This document shows, piece after piece, positions 55,153 to 64,000 of a stretch of 64,000 nt of DNA. The notes beneath the pieces were generated by a model. It made no database searches. It worked only from the letters and a program-made list of their open reading frames with translations, and was not told the DNA's origin. The stretch is taken from assembly GCF_000325665.1 (NCBI RefSeq), contig NC_019908.1, forward strand, positions 2,170,001 to 2,234,000. The letters run 5' to 3'. Origin of the DNA: Brachyspira pilosicoli P43/6/78. Its GTDB lineage: Bacteria; Spirochaetota; Brachyspiria; Brachyspirales; Brachyspiraceae. Both the position numbers and the translations under genes were made by a program. Positions within the stretch are counted from its first letter, which is position 1. Every line of letters starts with the position of its first letter.

Positions 55153-55779
55153 ATGTTTAATATAATTGATATTGAAAATTGGGAGAGAAAAGAGCATTAT
55201 TATCATTATTCTAATGTTAATCAATGCACTTATAGTATTACTTTAAAATTGGAAGTGTCAAATATAGTAAATAGTTCTTTTAAATTTTATCCTACAATTA
55301 TATATTTAATATCAAAGACTGTAAACGATATAAAAGAGTTTAAGATGTCTTTTGAGGATTCTAAACTTGGCTATTATGATATTGTAAATCCAAGCTATAC
55401 TATATTTAATAATAATTCTAAAACTTTCTCATCTATATACACAGAGTATAATGATGATTTTAATTTGTTTTATAAAAATTGTATTGAAGATATAAAAACT
55501 TATAGCATTAGCACATCATTTTCGCCAAAACCTTGTAATATCAAAAATTTATTTAATATATCATCTATCCCTTGGGTATCTTTTGAGGGTTTTAATTTAA
55601 ATATCAATAATTGTTTTGATTATTTGCCTCCGATATTCACTATAGGAAAATATTTTAATGATTCTAATAAAATATTAATGCCTATTGCCATACAGGTTAA
55701 TCATAGAGTTTGCGACGGTTATCATGTAGGTTTATTTGCAGAAAGTTTGCAAGAAAATATTTTTAATCTAAAAAAATAG
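55153..55779 (+). CDS. Chloramphenicol acetyltransferase-like protein (CatA type)
   Basis: The 208-residue protein matches classical type A CAT along its whole length: WERKEHYYHYSNVNQCTYSITLKL, FYPTIIYLISKTVND, SYTIFNNNSKTFSSIYTEYNDDF, IPWVSFEGFNLN and MPIAIQVNHRVCDGYHVGLF. The catalytic His and structural Asp of HxxxDG are present; the preceding His of the usual HH pair is Asn. It could acetylate chloramphenicol or another alcohol. Base use is like the neighbours and no mobile element is near, so it looks resident. Its end overlaps the convergent DUF115 gene by 17 bases. Confidence 0.88.
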   Translation: MFNIIDIENWERKEHYYHYSNVNQCTYSITLKLEVSNIVNSSFKFYPTIIYLISKTVNDIKEFKMSFEDSKLGYYDIVNPSYTIFNNNSKTFSSIYTEYNDDFNLFYKNCIEDIKTYSISTSFSPKPCNIKNLFNISSIPWVSFEGFNLNINNCFDYLPPIFTIGKYFNDSNKILMPIAIQVNHRVCDGYHVGLFAESLQENIFNLKK

Positions 55780-57400
55780 ATATATCATTATACCATTTAT
55801 TTATATACTCTTTTAATTCATCGTATTTTATTTTTTCTTCTATAAATGAATCTCTATGCCATGGAGAAATCATATTTAATATATCATTTATATCATCAGA
55901 AAAATTATTAAAATTATTAGAGTTAATATTTTTTATTAATGATTCTAATTTATTTTTTAATAGTTCTTTGTTTTGTTTTTCTTTTATATGTTTAAAATCT
56001 TTTAATTGTTTATTAGAAGATTTTTGCATATTATATATATTTACATTTTCTATTTTTGCTGATTCTTTTGTGAGGGTGAAAAAATCTATATTCTTTGATA
56101 AATCTGCAACTAAACTTTCAAAATGATTTTTATAGCTTAAAAGAGAAGAGGAAGTATTTCTTAAACAATCATCAAAGCATTTTATTTTGTTATAATCATT
56201 TAGTCTTTTATATTTTTTTGTTTCAAAAGTATTTATTTTGTTGCTTGTAATAAAATCTAAAGCTATTGCATTTGAATATTTTGAATGGCTCTTATCATCA
56301 ACATGACAGAAATCACACCCAGCAAGAAGAATATATTTAGGATTCAAAAACTCTGCTATTCTTAAAGCAGGCATAATAACGCTTCCTTCCATAGGAAAAT
56401 AAATATTATCTTTTGTGTTGTATAATATTTTTTCAAGGCTTTCATTGTGTGAGAAAAAAAACTTTCTTTCGTTTTTTATGCTGTTTACTGGGTATGATGT
56501 ATGAGTTGTAAATAGCAATATATCATCTTCTTTAAAAAGGCTTAATATATGCGTTAAAGAATAAAAACCTCCGTCTGTAGATACTACTGCGTTTGGTTTT
56601 ATGTTATTATTAAGAAGAGTGTTTAATGAATGAGACACTGCTAAAACAAAATGGCTTTCTGATAACTCTTTTATTTTTTCTATATAGTTATCTATAGAAG
56701 CACCTGCTGATACTAAAAGAAGAGGTGTTTCTTTATTTAAATAGTTTTTAAAGCTTTCTATAGAATAATTAGAAGAACAATTAGAATGCATATTGTAAAT
56801 AATGTTTCTTGCCCATATAGGAGCAAAATAATAATTAGATGTAAGAGACATTAATCTCTCTTTTATAATATTTGATAATTGTATTGTAATATTGTCATAA
56901 TAGTTTTTATTTTCTTCGCTAACATTAGAAGCTCTTATATGTCTTATAACTACAAGCTTTTTAACATTATCTTCTCGAATAAAATTATTAAAAAACAATA
57001 AAACATCATTTTCTTCTGACAATATAATTATTCTATCAGCATATCTTATTTCTATATTTGAAAGTATTAATTTTAATAACTCTATATCTTTTTCTATTAT
57101 TATAGCTTTATTTTTATTGTTTAATGACAAAAAATAATCTATATGATAAAAAGAAGCAATAGATAAAAATATAGCTGTATAATCTGCATCATTATTTTTT
57201 ATATACTGCTCTATTAGTCTTTTAGCTTCTTCTATTGGGGCATAAAGAGAAGTGAGAGCTTTATTTTTGTATGATACGCTTATTAAATTGTTTTTATTAA
57301 ACTTTATTTCATAGCTATCATTATTATTAATATTTTCAAGTTTTTTTATAGTATTTATATTATATTTATTTAAAGCTTCTATATTTTTTTTTAATATCAT
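55763..57400 (-). CDS. DUF115/MptE-like protein (motility-associated glycosyltransferase Maf type)
   Basis: The 545-residue protein has the DUF115 core: PLLLVSAGASIDNYIEKIKEL, FVLAVSHSLNTLLNNNIKPNAVVSTDGG, and IMPALRIAEFLNPKYILLAGCDFCH. In Campylobacter and related bacteria, Maf proteins of this family are implicated in flagellin glycosylation with nonulosonic acids. The same could apply to spirochaete periplasmic flagella, which is inference. It overlaps the DUF3108 gene by four bases upstream and the catA-like gene by 17 bases at its 3' end. Confidence 0.78.
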   Translation of the reverse strand: MILKKNIEALNKYNINTIKKLENINNNDSYEIKFNKNNLISVSYKNKALTSLYAPIEEAKRLIEQYIKNNDADYTAIFLSIASFYHIDYFLSLNNKNKAIIIEKDIELLKLILSNIEIRYADRIIILSEENDVLLFFNNFIREDNVKKLVVIRHIRASNVSEENKNYYDNITIQLSNIIKERLMSLTSNYYFAPIWARNIIYNMHSNCSSNYSIESFKNYLNKETPLLLVSAGASIDNYIEKIKELSESHFVLAVSHSLNTLLNNNIKPNAVVSTDGGFYSLTHILSLFKEDDILLFTTHTSYPVNSIKNERKFFFSHNESLEKILYNTKDNIYFPMEGSVIMPALRIAEFLNPKYILLAGCDFCHVDDKSHSKYSNAIALDFITSNKINTFETKKYKRLNDYNKIKCFDDCLRNTSSSLLSYKNHFESLVADLSKNIDFFTLTKESAKIENVNIYNMQKSSNKQLKDFKHIKEKQNKELLKNKLESLIKNINSNNFNNFSDDINDILNMISPWHRDSFIEEKIKYDELKEYINKWYNDISIFLD

Positions 57401-58149
57401 TTTCCGTCTTTATACTCTCTTATAATTCCTCTTACTCTAATAGTTAGCCCATATAATTTTTGCTCTGCTATTATAACATCTAAAGGCACTTGATTATATT
57501 TATCTTTTGCAACTAAAGCATCTGTACCATATTTTCCCTTTTCATATATTCTTACAGTTTTTAATTTTCCTCTTTCTAATTTTGTTTTTATTTCCGGACC
57601 TTCTTCTATTATAAATCTAATATCCTTTTTTACATTTTTAGCTTCAAGCCAATCAATTGAAAATGTTCCAATATTTTTATCAACAAATCTCATAAAAAAT
57701 ACTAAAGACAAAGCATCAAAAGCTAAACCATCATAAGTAATTTTTTCATCAGTTGTTCTTTTATCATTATAAATAAAATATCTTTCTTCATGATTAAAAC
57801 GTGAAGTTTCATAATTAGTCCATTCACCTTCTTGAGCATCTTTAACTATAAGTAAAGGAGTAAAATCATTTGTAGATACCCAAGCCTCAAATACATCGCT
57901 TATTTTATATATAAGATTAGCAGCACCAGTACCATAAACATGTGCATACAAGTGATAAGCAGGAACTCCATCTACATTGCTAATAGCTAACACCTTAGCT
58001 TCAAGTGTTCCAACTTTTCCGCTTATATTAAACTCAGGCACCTGTGCTAATACATCATACTTAATATATTCGCCTTCTTTAAATGTTTGATTATAGCAGA
58101 AAACTATGTTTGATATTAGTATTGTTAGTGTTAAAACATATTTAATCAT
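57397..58149 (-). CDS. DUF3108 secreted protein
   Basis: The ATG at 58149 is preferred because AGAGGA lies about eight bases upstream; an ATG at 58155 is too close to it. A signal peptide (ISNIVFCYNQ) precedes a beta-rich domain with GEYIKYDV, GTLEAKVLAI, YHLYAHVYGT and TYDGLAFDALSLVFFMR, the DUF3108 pattern. The family is periplasmic and its function is unknown. The start of the DUF115 gene overlaps its stop, so the two are probably translated together. Confidence 0.75.
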   Translation of the reverse strand: MIKYVLTLTILISNIVFCYNQTFKEGEYIKYDVLAQVPEFNISGKVGTLEAKVLAISNVDGVPAYHLYAHVYGTGAANLIYKISDVFEAWVSTNDFTPLLIVKDAQEGEWTNYETSRFNHEERYFIYNDKRTTDEKITYDGLAFDALSLVFFMRFVDKNIGTFSIDWLEAKNVKKDIRFIIEEGPEIKTKLERGKLKTVRIYEKGKYGTDALVAKDKYNQVPLDVIIAEQKLYGLTIRVRGIIREYKDGK

Positions 58150-58241
58150 AAACATTCCTCTTGTTAGGTTTTATAAATTTATTATAAAATAATAAAATAA
58201 AAACACAATTATAAAAATATTTTTATTCGTTTTTATTATAA

Positions 58242-58270
58242 TTGACTTTTAAGTATATTATAGATATAAT
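58242..58270 (+). promoter_or_regulatory. fmt promoter placing transcription start at the ATG
   Basis: TTGACT (58242-58247) and a perfect TATAAT (58265-58270) are 17 bases apart. The -10 box ends seven bases before the fmt ATG at 58278, so the transcript should start at about the initiation codon. No Shine-Dalgarno is present. Confidence 0.75.
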
Positions 58271-58277
58271 AAACCCC

Positions 58278-59216
58278 ATGTATAATGTAATAATAGCAGG
58301 TTCTACAGATTTTACTTCAGATTGTATTTTGCAATTAATGAAATTAGATAATGTAAATATATCAGCAGTAATTTCTACAATAGACACAAAAAAAGATAGA
58401 AAAGGCAATATTATACCAAACCCTGTAACCGTTACAGCTTTAGAAAATAATCTTAATTTATTAAAACCAGAAAATATTAACAGCGATGATTTTTATAACA
58501 CATTAGTTGATTTAAATGCTGATTTTTTTATAGTTGTAGCATATGGCAAGATACTTTCAAAAAGAACATTGTCTATACCAAAAATAATGCCTATGAATAT
58601 ACACGGTTCACTTTTGCCAATATTAAGAGGTGCAAGCCCTGTTGAACATGCTTTGCTTTATGGCTTTTCTAAAACAGGTACTACATTGCAAAAAATGGAT
58701 TATAAACTTGATGAGGGCGATGTTATATTGCAAGATGAGTTTGATATAGATAGTAATTGGCAATTTAATGAACTTTATGATAATATAAAAAAAAGCGGAG
58801 TTTACATCTTAAAAGAGTTTTTTGATGATGCTAATAAATACATATCTAATCTAAAAAAACAAGATGACAGCAAAGCTACTTATTGTACTAAAATAAAAAA
58901 AGAAGATGGAAGACTATATTTTAATAAAAGTGCTTTAGAGCTTCATAATATGACTAAAGCTTTTGTACGCTGGCCTGTTGCTTATTGTTATTATAATGAT
59001 GTTTCTATAAAGGTTTTTAAAAGCGAATATAAAGAAAGCAGTAATAACAGCAATGATTTTGGTAAAATAGTTCATATTGATAATGAAGGCATACATGTTC
59101 AAGCATTAAATGGAATATATATTATAAAAGAGCTTCAGAGAGAGGGCAAAAAAAGACAAAGCGTAAAAGAGTTTTTATGCGGAAATAAATTAAATATAAA
59201 TGAATATTTTAATTGA
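58278..59216 (+). CDS. fmt: Methionyl-tRNA formyltransferase
   Basis: The start at 58278 gives MYNVIIAGSTDF, the standard family N-terminus; the earlier in-frame TTG (58242) overlaps the promoter. The 312-residue enzyme has the catalytic Asn107 and His109 in MNIHGSLLPILRGASP and Asp148 in DEGDVI, with a C-terminal OB-like domain (AFVRWPVAYCYYNDVSIKV). It formylates initiator Met-tRNA with 10-formyl-THF. The PASTA gene begins 29 bases after its stop. The lack of a ribosome site and the promoter position suggest leaderless translation. Confidence 0.93.
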   Translation: MYNVIIAGSTDFTSDCILQLMKLDNVNISAVISTIDTKKDRKGNIIPNPVTVTALENNLNLLKPENINSDDFYNTLVDLNADFFIVVAYGKILSKRTLSIPKIMPMNIHGSLLPILRGASPVEHALLYGFSKTGTTLQKMDYKLDEGDVILQDEFDIDSNWQFNELYDNIKKSGVYILKEFFDDANKYISNLKKQDDSKATYCTKIKKEDGRLYFNKSALELHNMTKAFVRWPVAYCYYNDVSIKVFKSEYKESSNNSNDFGKIVHIDNEGIHVQALNGIYIIKELQREGKKRQSVKEFLCGNKLNINEYFN

Positions 59217-59245
59217 TAAAATAAATTGGAGTAATAATTATATCT

Positions 59246-59893
59246 ATGAAAGAGTTATTCAAAAAAATTAAATCTAAGTTTAATAATTTTTATAATGCTT
59301 ATATAAAGAAGTTTATGAATAAAATACTTCCTAAGGGAATATTAACAGAAGATAAATCTCTTTTAGTAATAAAAAGGCTAATAATTTTTGCTTTGTTTTT
59401 ATTTGTTTTGCAGGGAATAATAGTTTCAGTTGTTGTTTTTATAGTTGTGAAAGCTGGAGGAGAGTCTTTTGTGCTTCCTGATGTACAGGGAGTAGAAGCG
59501 TTTGAGGCTTTTAATATACTTGCTAAAGAAGATATGAATTTAAATATACAGTCACATTATTTCAAAGATTATCCATTAGGTACAATAGTTAGTCAAGAGC
59601 CTAAAGGCGGAATGAGAGTAAAAAGAGGAAGAACTGTTTATTTAGTTGTAAATGTACCAGAACAGGCTTTGGTAAAAATGCCAGACCTTACAGGAAAATC
59701 CTATGATGATGCTGTTAGTATAATATCAAATGAAATTATCTCAAAAATACCTAGTGTTACAATACTTCCAAAACTAAATGATAATAATTCAGCTTATGAT
59801 AATAATGTAGTATTGTCTCAAGTTCCTAATGCCAATGAAGTTATAGGAATTAATACAGAAATCATACTAACTGTTAATAACAAAACAGAGTAA
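59246..59893 (+). CDS. Single-pass membrane protein with PASTA domains
   Basis: The 215-residue protein has a basic cytoplasmic N-terminus, one membrane helix at about 46-71, and two PASTA-type domains: SFVLPDVQGVEAFEAFNILAKE...IVSQEPKGGMRVKRG and LVKMPDLTGKSYDDAVSII...VVLSQVPNANEVIGI. PASTA domains bind peptidoglycan or muropeptides. There is no kinase domain, unlike PknB-type proteins. It follows fmt on the same strand, an arrangement that does not by itself suggest a role. Confidence 0.85.
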   Translation: MKELFKKIKSKFNNFYNAYIKKFMNKILPKGILTEDKSLLVIKRLIIFALFLFVLQGIIVSVVVFIVVKAGGESFVLPDVQGVEAFEAFNILAKEDMNLNIQSHYFKDYPLGTIVSQEPKGGMRVKRGRTVYLVVNVPEQALVKMPDLTGKSYDDAVSIISNEIISKIPSVTILPKLNDNNSAYDNNVVLSQVPNANEVIGINTEIILTVNNKTE

Positions 59894-59999
59894 TATTTGT
59901 ATTTTTTTATTATTTTATTATATTCTCTATATATAAAAATTATTAATTGCTAAAGAAATGTAGTTTATTTCCGATTTTTACGAATGGAAGAGGTGTATT

Positions 60000-60800
60000 G
60001 TGGAAAAACGAAAATGTGAATTTTGTCATAGCGATGAATATAAACCATATATAAAAACAGATTTAGTAAGTTATAGTAAGTGTTCAAATTGCGGACTTAT
60101 ATTTCAAGACCCTATTATCACTCAAGAGGAAATAGATGCTATATATGATGATAACTATTTTGAATATGAAGTAGCTAATCATGATAATTTTTTTGCATTG
60201 ATACAGCTTGCTCTAAAAGATATAGGTTTTGAAAGAATAGAAAATGAACTTCCAAACAAAAATGTATTAGATATAGGCTGTGCTACTGGTATGACTCTTA
60301 ATTATTTAAAGAGCAAAGGCTATGATACTACTGGAATAGAAATTTGTTCAGCTTCTGCAGAATATGCAAGAAAGCACTATAATTTAAATATTTATGAAAA
60401 GCCTCTTATAGATGTTGGTTTTCCTGACAATTATTTTTCTTTTATACATTTTTCTCATGTTATAGAGCATGTTCCAAATCCGGCAGATACTTTAAAAGAG
60501 ATTTATAGAATACTTGCTAAAGGCGGTTATTTGGCTATTACTACTCCGAATGCTGATGGAATGTTTGCTAAAAAATATGGCGGTAATTGGAGAGCTGTGA
60601 TGCCTCAGCATTTATGGCTATTTTCAAAACCTGTACTTTCAAATTATTTACAACAAGTTGGATTTAATATAATAAGTGATTTTTCTTGGGGAAGTATACC
60701 TATAGAGAAGAAACCTAATAAGATAGTAAAAAAGTTTTTTGATAAATTTGTTAAAAAATTTAACAAAGGCGATGTTATGCTTTTCTTATGCAAGAAGTAA
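60000..60800 (+). CDS. Zinc-ribbon SAM-dependent methyltransferase
   Basis: A GTG start at 60000 follows GAGG. The N-terminus has a CxxC...CxxC ribbon (Cys6, Cys9, Cys28, Cys31), then a class I methyltransferase with VLDIGCATGMTLNYLKSKGYDTTGIEI and the HFSHVIEHVPNPADTLKEIYRILAKGGYLAITTPN block. This layout is common among methyltransferases of sugar or glycan gene clusters. The substrate is unknown. The fapA-like gene starts 20 bases downstream. Confidence 0.85.
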   Translation: MEKRKCEFCHSDEYKPYIKTDLVSYSKCSNCGLIFQDPIITQEEIDAIYDDNYFEYEVANHDNFFALIQLALKDIGFERIENELPNKNVLDIGCATGMTLNYLKSKGYDTTGIEICSASAEYARKHYNLNIYEKPLIDVGFPDNYFSFIHFSHVIEHVPNPADTLKEIYRILAKGGYLAITTPNADGMFAKKYGGNWRAVMPQHLWLFSKPVLSNYLQQVGFNIISDFSWGSIPIEKKPNKIVKKFFDKFVKKFNKGDVMLFLCKK

Positions 60801-60820
60801 TTTAATAAAAGGAGACAAAA

Positions 60821-62536
60821 ATGACTAATAGTAATCTTAATATCGACAAAAGTAATTATGAATTTGCCTTTGATGATTCTATTGACATAAGAGAAGTATA
60901 TGACAAAATAGTTGATTCTAATAGTGATGACCAAACTTTATATGATGAACTTTTAAGATATTATGTTGTACCTGGAGTGCAGATATTGAAGTCTATATCA
61001 AAGAGAGAGGGTATAAAAGCTAGTAAAAATGTAAAATTTGACAAGATGACAGGTGTATATAGAAGTACTACTTATGGTTATGTTTCTTATAATGGATTAA
61101 AATCTGTATCAGTTATTCCTGTTATAAATGTTTCATATAAATGGAGAGGTGTATTAGTGCTTCCTCCGCAAAAAGAAGCAAAAAGGCAGCTTACTCTTGA
61201 AGAGATACAAATGATGGTTTCTGAGATACCTATAAAACTTATGGTTGATTATGATAAGATTGCTGAGGTTGTAGAACATAATATCAAAAATAATGAGGGT
61301 GTTTCATGTGTATTTGTTGAAGGAAGAAAGCCGGTTGATGGAAATGTTCAGAAGGTTGTTTTAGATTATGATTTATCTATAGGTACTGGAAAGAAATCTG
61401 AAGATGGTTCTATTGATTTTAAAGAAAGGAGTTTTGTACATAATATAGATGCTAATGTTCAAGTGGCACATTTTATTCCAGAGAAACCTGCTGTTGATGG
61501 CATAGATATATATAATGAAATTATTGATGCTCATTTTGATGAGGACCCTTGTTATAAGATTGGTAATAATCTCAAAGTTGATGAAGATGGTATTACTATA
61601 AGAAGTGCAATTAGGGGCATACTTGTAAACAGCAGTAATAATACTTTATCTGTCAGCGACACTGTTGAGATAGATAAGGTGGATTTATCTACTGGTAATA
61701 TAGAAGTTGATGGGTCTGTTATTATTAAAGAAAATGTTACTCCTGGTTTTAGTATAAAAACAGAGGGCAATATAGAAGTTTATGGTAACATAGAAGATGC
61801 TAAAATAGATTGCGGAGGTAATTTAATTGTTTCCGGAGGTATTATTGGCGGACCTGACAGCGATATTAATATAAAAGGAAAAATTTATTCATCTTTTATT
61901 AGAAATGCTAAGATTATGTGTAAAGATGATGTTATAAGTCAGCAGATAGTTAATTCTGATATATCAAGCAGTAACAGAGTGATAGTATTAGAAGGTAAGG
62001 GTGTTATAATTGGCGGTTCTATTAAAGCATTGAATGGTGTTTGGGCTAGAAGTATTGGTGCTATAAGTGAATCAAAAACTACTATAATGGTTGGAAGAGA
62101 CCCTGAAGCAGATGCTTTATTTAAAGAAATTACAAATACCCTAAAAACTAATAAAGAAGAAATTAGCAAGATTAAATCATTACTTGGCTCTGAATATTTT
62201 AGAGACCCAAGAGCATTCATAGCAAGAATAGCTCCAGATAAAAGAGAAGCTATAAAAGGAATATTAAAAAGAATTACTAATTTGATAAAAGAAACTAATG
62301 ATTTAGAGCAAAAAAGAAATGAAATGTCTGAAGAGTTTGAAAGATTATCTGGAAGCAGTATTACTTCTATGGAAGGTTTTTTCCCAGGTGTTACTATATA
62401 TATCTCTAATATAAGAAAATATATTTCAAATAAGATATCTGGTACAGAATATTTTTACTCTAAAGAAAAAAGAGATATTTCTGAAAAAGCTCCTAAACAT
62501 TTAGATGAATCAGAGTATACAAGACCAAATAGTTAA
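60821..62536 (+). CDS. FapA/DUF342 family protein
   Basis: AAGGAGA precedes the ATG. The 571-residue protein has an N-terminal region ending in IDANVQVAHFIPEKPAVDGIDIY and a central right-handed beta helix of short polymerised strands (TGNIEVDGSVIIKENVTPGFSIKTEGNIEVYGNIEDAKIDCGG pattern, broken into repeats of about 20 residues). A coiled coil follows near residues 425-520. This is the DUF342/FapA group, known as flagellar assembly protein A in Vibrio and found in many motile bacteria. Its exact role in spirochaetes is not known. Confidence 0.82.
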   Translation: MTNSNLNIDKSNYEFAFDDSIDIREVYDKIVDSNSDDQTLYDELLRYYVVPGVQILKSISKREGIKASKNVKFDKMTGVYRSTTYGYVSYNGLKSVSVIPVINVSYKWRGVLVLPPQKEAKRQLTLEEIQMMVSEIPIKLMVDYDKIAEVVEHNIKNNEGVSCVFVEGRKPVDGNVQKVVLDYDLSIGTGKKSEDGSIDFKERSFVHNIDANVQVAHFIPEKPAVDGIDIYNEIIDAHFDEDPCYKIGNNLKVDEDGITIRSAIRGILVNSSNNTLSVSDTVEIDKVDLSTGNIEVDGSVIIKENVTPGFSIKTEGNIEVYGNIEDAKIDCGGNLIVSGGIIGGPDSDINIKGKIYSSFIRNAKIMCKDDVISQQIVNSDISSSNRVIVLEGKGVIIGGSIKALNGVWARSIGAISESKTTIMVGRDPEADALFKEITNTLKTNKEEISKIKSLLGSEYFRDPRAFIARIAPDKREAIKGILKRITNLIKETNDLEQKRNEMSEEFERLSGSSITSMEGFFPGVTIYISNIRKYISNKISGTEYFYSKEKRDISEKAPKHLDESEYTRPNS

Positions 62537-62609
62537 TCTTTTTTCATCATTTACAAATTTCTTTATTTTGTTTATAATATTTAATTATAATGATTAGGAA
62601 TAGTATTAT

Positions 62610-63602
62610 ATGAAAATAAAAGATATTATAAAAGCTAGAGTATTAGTAATTGGTGATTTAATGTTAGATAGATTCACTTATGGGGACGTTATTAGAATAT
62701 CTCCAGAAGCTCCTGTTCCTGTTTTGCATGTTAATCATGAAGAAAATTATTTAGGCGGTGCTGGAAATGTGGCAAGAAATATTGCTTCATTGTTAAACAT
62801 GGAAGGAAGAGGCGATATAGGCATTATTGGTGTTATAGGAAATGATAAGTCATCAGAAACTATTATAGAAAGCATGCATAATTGGAATATATCTAATGCT
62901 GGTATTATAGTAGATGAAACTAGACCTACTATAACAAAAACTAGAATAGTTGCTGGCACTCAGCAAATAGTGAGAATAGATGAAGAGAATGTTGAGCCGT
63001 ATTCAAAGGATATTTATAAAAAAATAGAGAAGGTTTTTGTAGATAAATTAAAAGAATATAATGTTGTTATTATAAGTGATTATGCTAAAGGAGTTATTAC
63101 TAAAGAGTTAGCAAAAAAGATTATAGACACTTGCAACAAAAACAATGTACAAGTATTGGTTGATCCTGCTATAAAACATTTTTCTTATTATAAAAAGGCT
63201 ACTTTAATGACTCCAAATTTAAAAGAAGCTGTAGAAGGCTCTGACAGCAAAATACCTTTTTATAATTTCAATACGGATTCTATAAATAAATTAGGAAATG
63301 ATATAGTAAAAAAATTAAGTTTATCAAAGCTTATGATTACACTTGGTGCTAATGGTATGGCATTATTTGATAAGGATATACAAACATTTAAAGATGAAGT
63401 TTATATAATACCTACTAAGGCTAAAAGTGTATTTGATGTTTCTGGTGCGGGGGATACTGTTATATCGGTGCTTGGAATGTGTCTTTCTGTTGGTTTTTCT
63501 TTTAAAGAGGCATCTGAAATTGCTAATACGGCTGCTGGTGTTGTTGTTGGTAAAAGGGGTACTTCTACTTTAACTTTAGATGAGCTTATAAAAGCTTTAT
63601 AA
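62610..63602 (+). CDS. hldA: D-glycero-beta-D-manno-heptose-7-phosphate kinase-like (RfaE domain I)
   Basis: The 330-residue protein is a PfkB-family sugar kinase of the RfaE1 type: VLVIGDLMLDRFTYGDVIRISPEAPVPVLHV, NYLGGAGNVARNIASL, and the active-site block DVSGAGDTVISVLGMCLS with Asp as base. The cytidylyltransferase domain of fused HldE is absent. It phosphorylates heptose 7-phosphate at C1 for ADP-heptose used in lipooligosaccharide. The GmhB-like HAD protein at 50.6 kb could be the next step. A lipoprotein gene starts nine bases later. Confidence 0.88.
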   Translation: MKIKDIIKARVLVIGDLMLDRFTYGDVIRISPEAPVPVLHVNHEENYLGGAGNVARNIASLLNMEGRGDIGIIGVIGNDKSSETIIESMHNWNISNAGIIVDETRPTITKTRIVAGTQQIVRIDEENVEPYSKDIYKKIEKVFVDKLKEYNVVIISDYAKGVITKELAKKIIDTCNKNNVQVLVDPAIKHFSYYKKATLMTPNLKEAVEGSDSKIPFYNFNTDSINKLGNDIVKKLSLSKLMITLGANGMALFDKDIQTFKDEVYIIPTKAKSVFDVSGAGDTVISVLGMCLSVGFSFKEASEIANTAAGVVVGKRGTSTLTLDELIKAL

Positions 63603-63611
63603 GGACTATGT

Positions 63612-64000
63612 ATGAAAAAATTATTATTTTTAGTTATTATCTTATCTATATGGGTATTTGCATGTTTGCCAAAGCCTCCTATTGCTCCTGCAAAAACTGT
63701 TACAGAACTTGTGCTTGGCAAAGATATTTATGTGTATAAAGATGAGATAGTTGATTTAAATAGTCCAAAAATATATGAAGTTAATGGAGAATATTATTTT
63801 GGAGATTTTTATTATATTAAAAATAATACCGTTTATGCTATAGATGTTTCTAATTCTAGAATGGTTATAGCTAATGGAAGTAATATTAGTTCTTTTGATT
63901 TGGAATATAATAGTCTTGAAACTTCTAAAATATCTTTTATAGATAATAGCAGCAATGTATATATAACAGGATATAATTTGGCATATATTGGAGATATTAC
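63612..64000 (+). CDS. Lipoprotein, 3' truncated by the window end
   Basis: The frame from ATG 63612 (AAGGA six bases upstream) stays open to the last base. It begins with a lipoprotein signal (MKKLLFLVIILSIWVFAC, Cys18). The visible 129 residues contain Tyr- and Asn-rich beta strands (YEVNGEYYFGDFYYIKNNTVYAID) suggestive of a propeller-like or repeat protein. No family is recognised. It is in line with the hldA-like gene and probably cotranscribed. Confidence 0.65.
   Translation, partial: MKKLLFLVIILSIWVFACLPKPPIAPAKTVTELVLGKDIYVYKDEIVDLNSPKIYEVNGEYYFGDFYYIKNNTVYAIDVSNSRMVIANGSNISSFDLEYNSLETSKISFIDNSSNVYITGYNLAYIGDI

Noticed and set aside
1..64000. tRNA, rRNA, tmRNA or riboswitch genes
   Set aside because: The intergenic regions were read for T-loop motifs and known conserved cores; none was convincing. 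GC-rich spacers are hairpin repeats.

Overview
The window is very AT-rich, with short intergenic gaps and strong A/T codon bias. It carries spirochaete genes typical of Brachyspira, the anaerobic intestinal spirochaetes: a Vsp-like surface protein, many TPR proteins, flgJ and fapA-type flagellar genes, pyruvate:ferredoxin oxidoreductase and pyruvate phosphate dikinase. I infer Brachyspira or a close relative from gene content and composition; no 16S rRNA gene or other RNA gene was found.

Layout. 1-5.3 kb: 3' part of a pyruvate:ferredoxin oxidoreductase, a long inverted-repeat spacer, metG, ftsQ and a small macro-domain-like gene. 5.4-6.2 kb: a tandem GC-rich repeat. 6.2-8.4 kb: TDT-family transporter, small lipoprotein, frameshifted methyltransferase. 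8.5-17.7 kb: a sialic-acid island. A minus-strand operon (nanA, nanQ-like, SSS symporter, nanM-like) diverges from a lipoprotein sialidase; a Vsp-like protein and an N-acylglucosamine 2-epimerase follow. Together these could release, import and convert host sialic acid to GlcNAc. 17.8-20.6 kb: a long TPR protein.

20.7-27.6 kb is the most interesting part: a streptolysin-S-like (TOMM) biosynthetic cluster. It encodes a SagB dehydrogenase, SagC and SagD cyclodehydratase proteins, a SagE-like CPBP protease (frameshifted at a T7 tract), a second membrane protein, a 44-residue SagA-like precursor with core CCCSCCCSCC, and an ABC ATPase and permease. The precursor gene is short and easily missed. 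A PadR regulator and two DUF1700-like membrane proteins follow.

29.7-36.5 kb: an envelope operon with an ABC ATPase/FtsX-type permease pair, a LolA-like protein, two probable beta-barrel proteins and two periplasmic repeat-type proteins. 36.5-50.4 kb: mgtE, pfkA, a GT26-like glycosyltransferase with a Lys-rich tail, murJ, a chemotaxis receptor with a C-terminal extension, flgJ, a PHP phosphatase and ppdK with a Lys-rich tail. 50.5-64 kb: HAD and dual-specificity phosphatases, hemolysin III, acyl-CoA ligase, aldo/keto reductase, a catA-like acetyltransferase, DUF115 and DUF3108 proteins, fmt, a PASTA protein, a methyltransferase, fapA, an hldA-like kinase and a truncated lipoprotein gene.

Two features cut across the window. 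First, intergenic spacers hold a mosaic family of GC-rich hairpin repeats with optional inserts and compensatory stem changes. Second, at least five genes, including the essential murJ, are broken by one-base changes in homopolymers. This points to sequencing indels for most of them and asks for caution over the sagE break.
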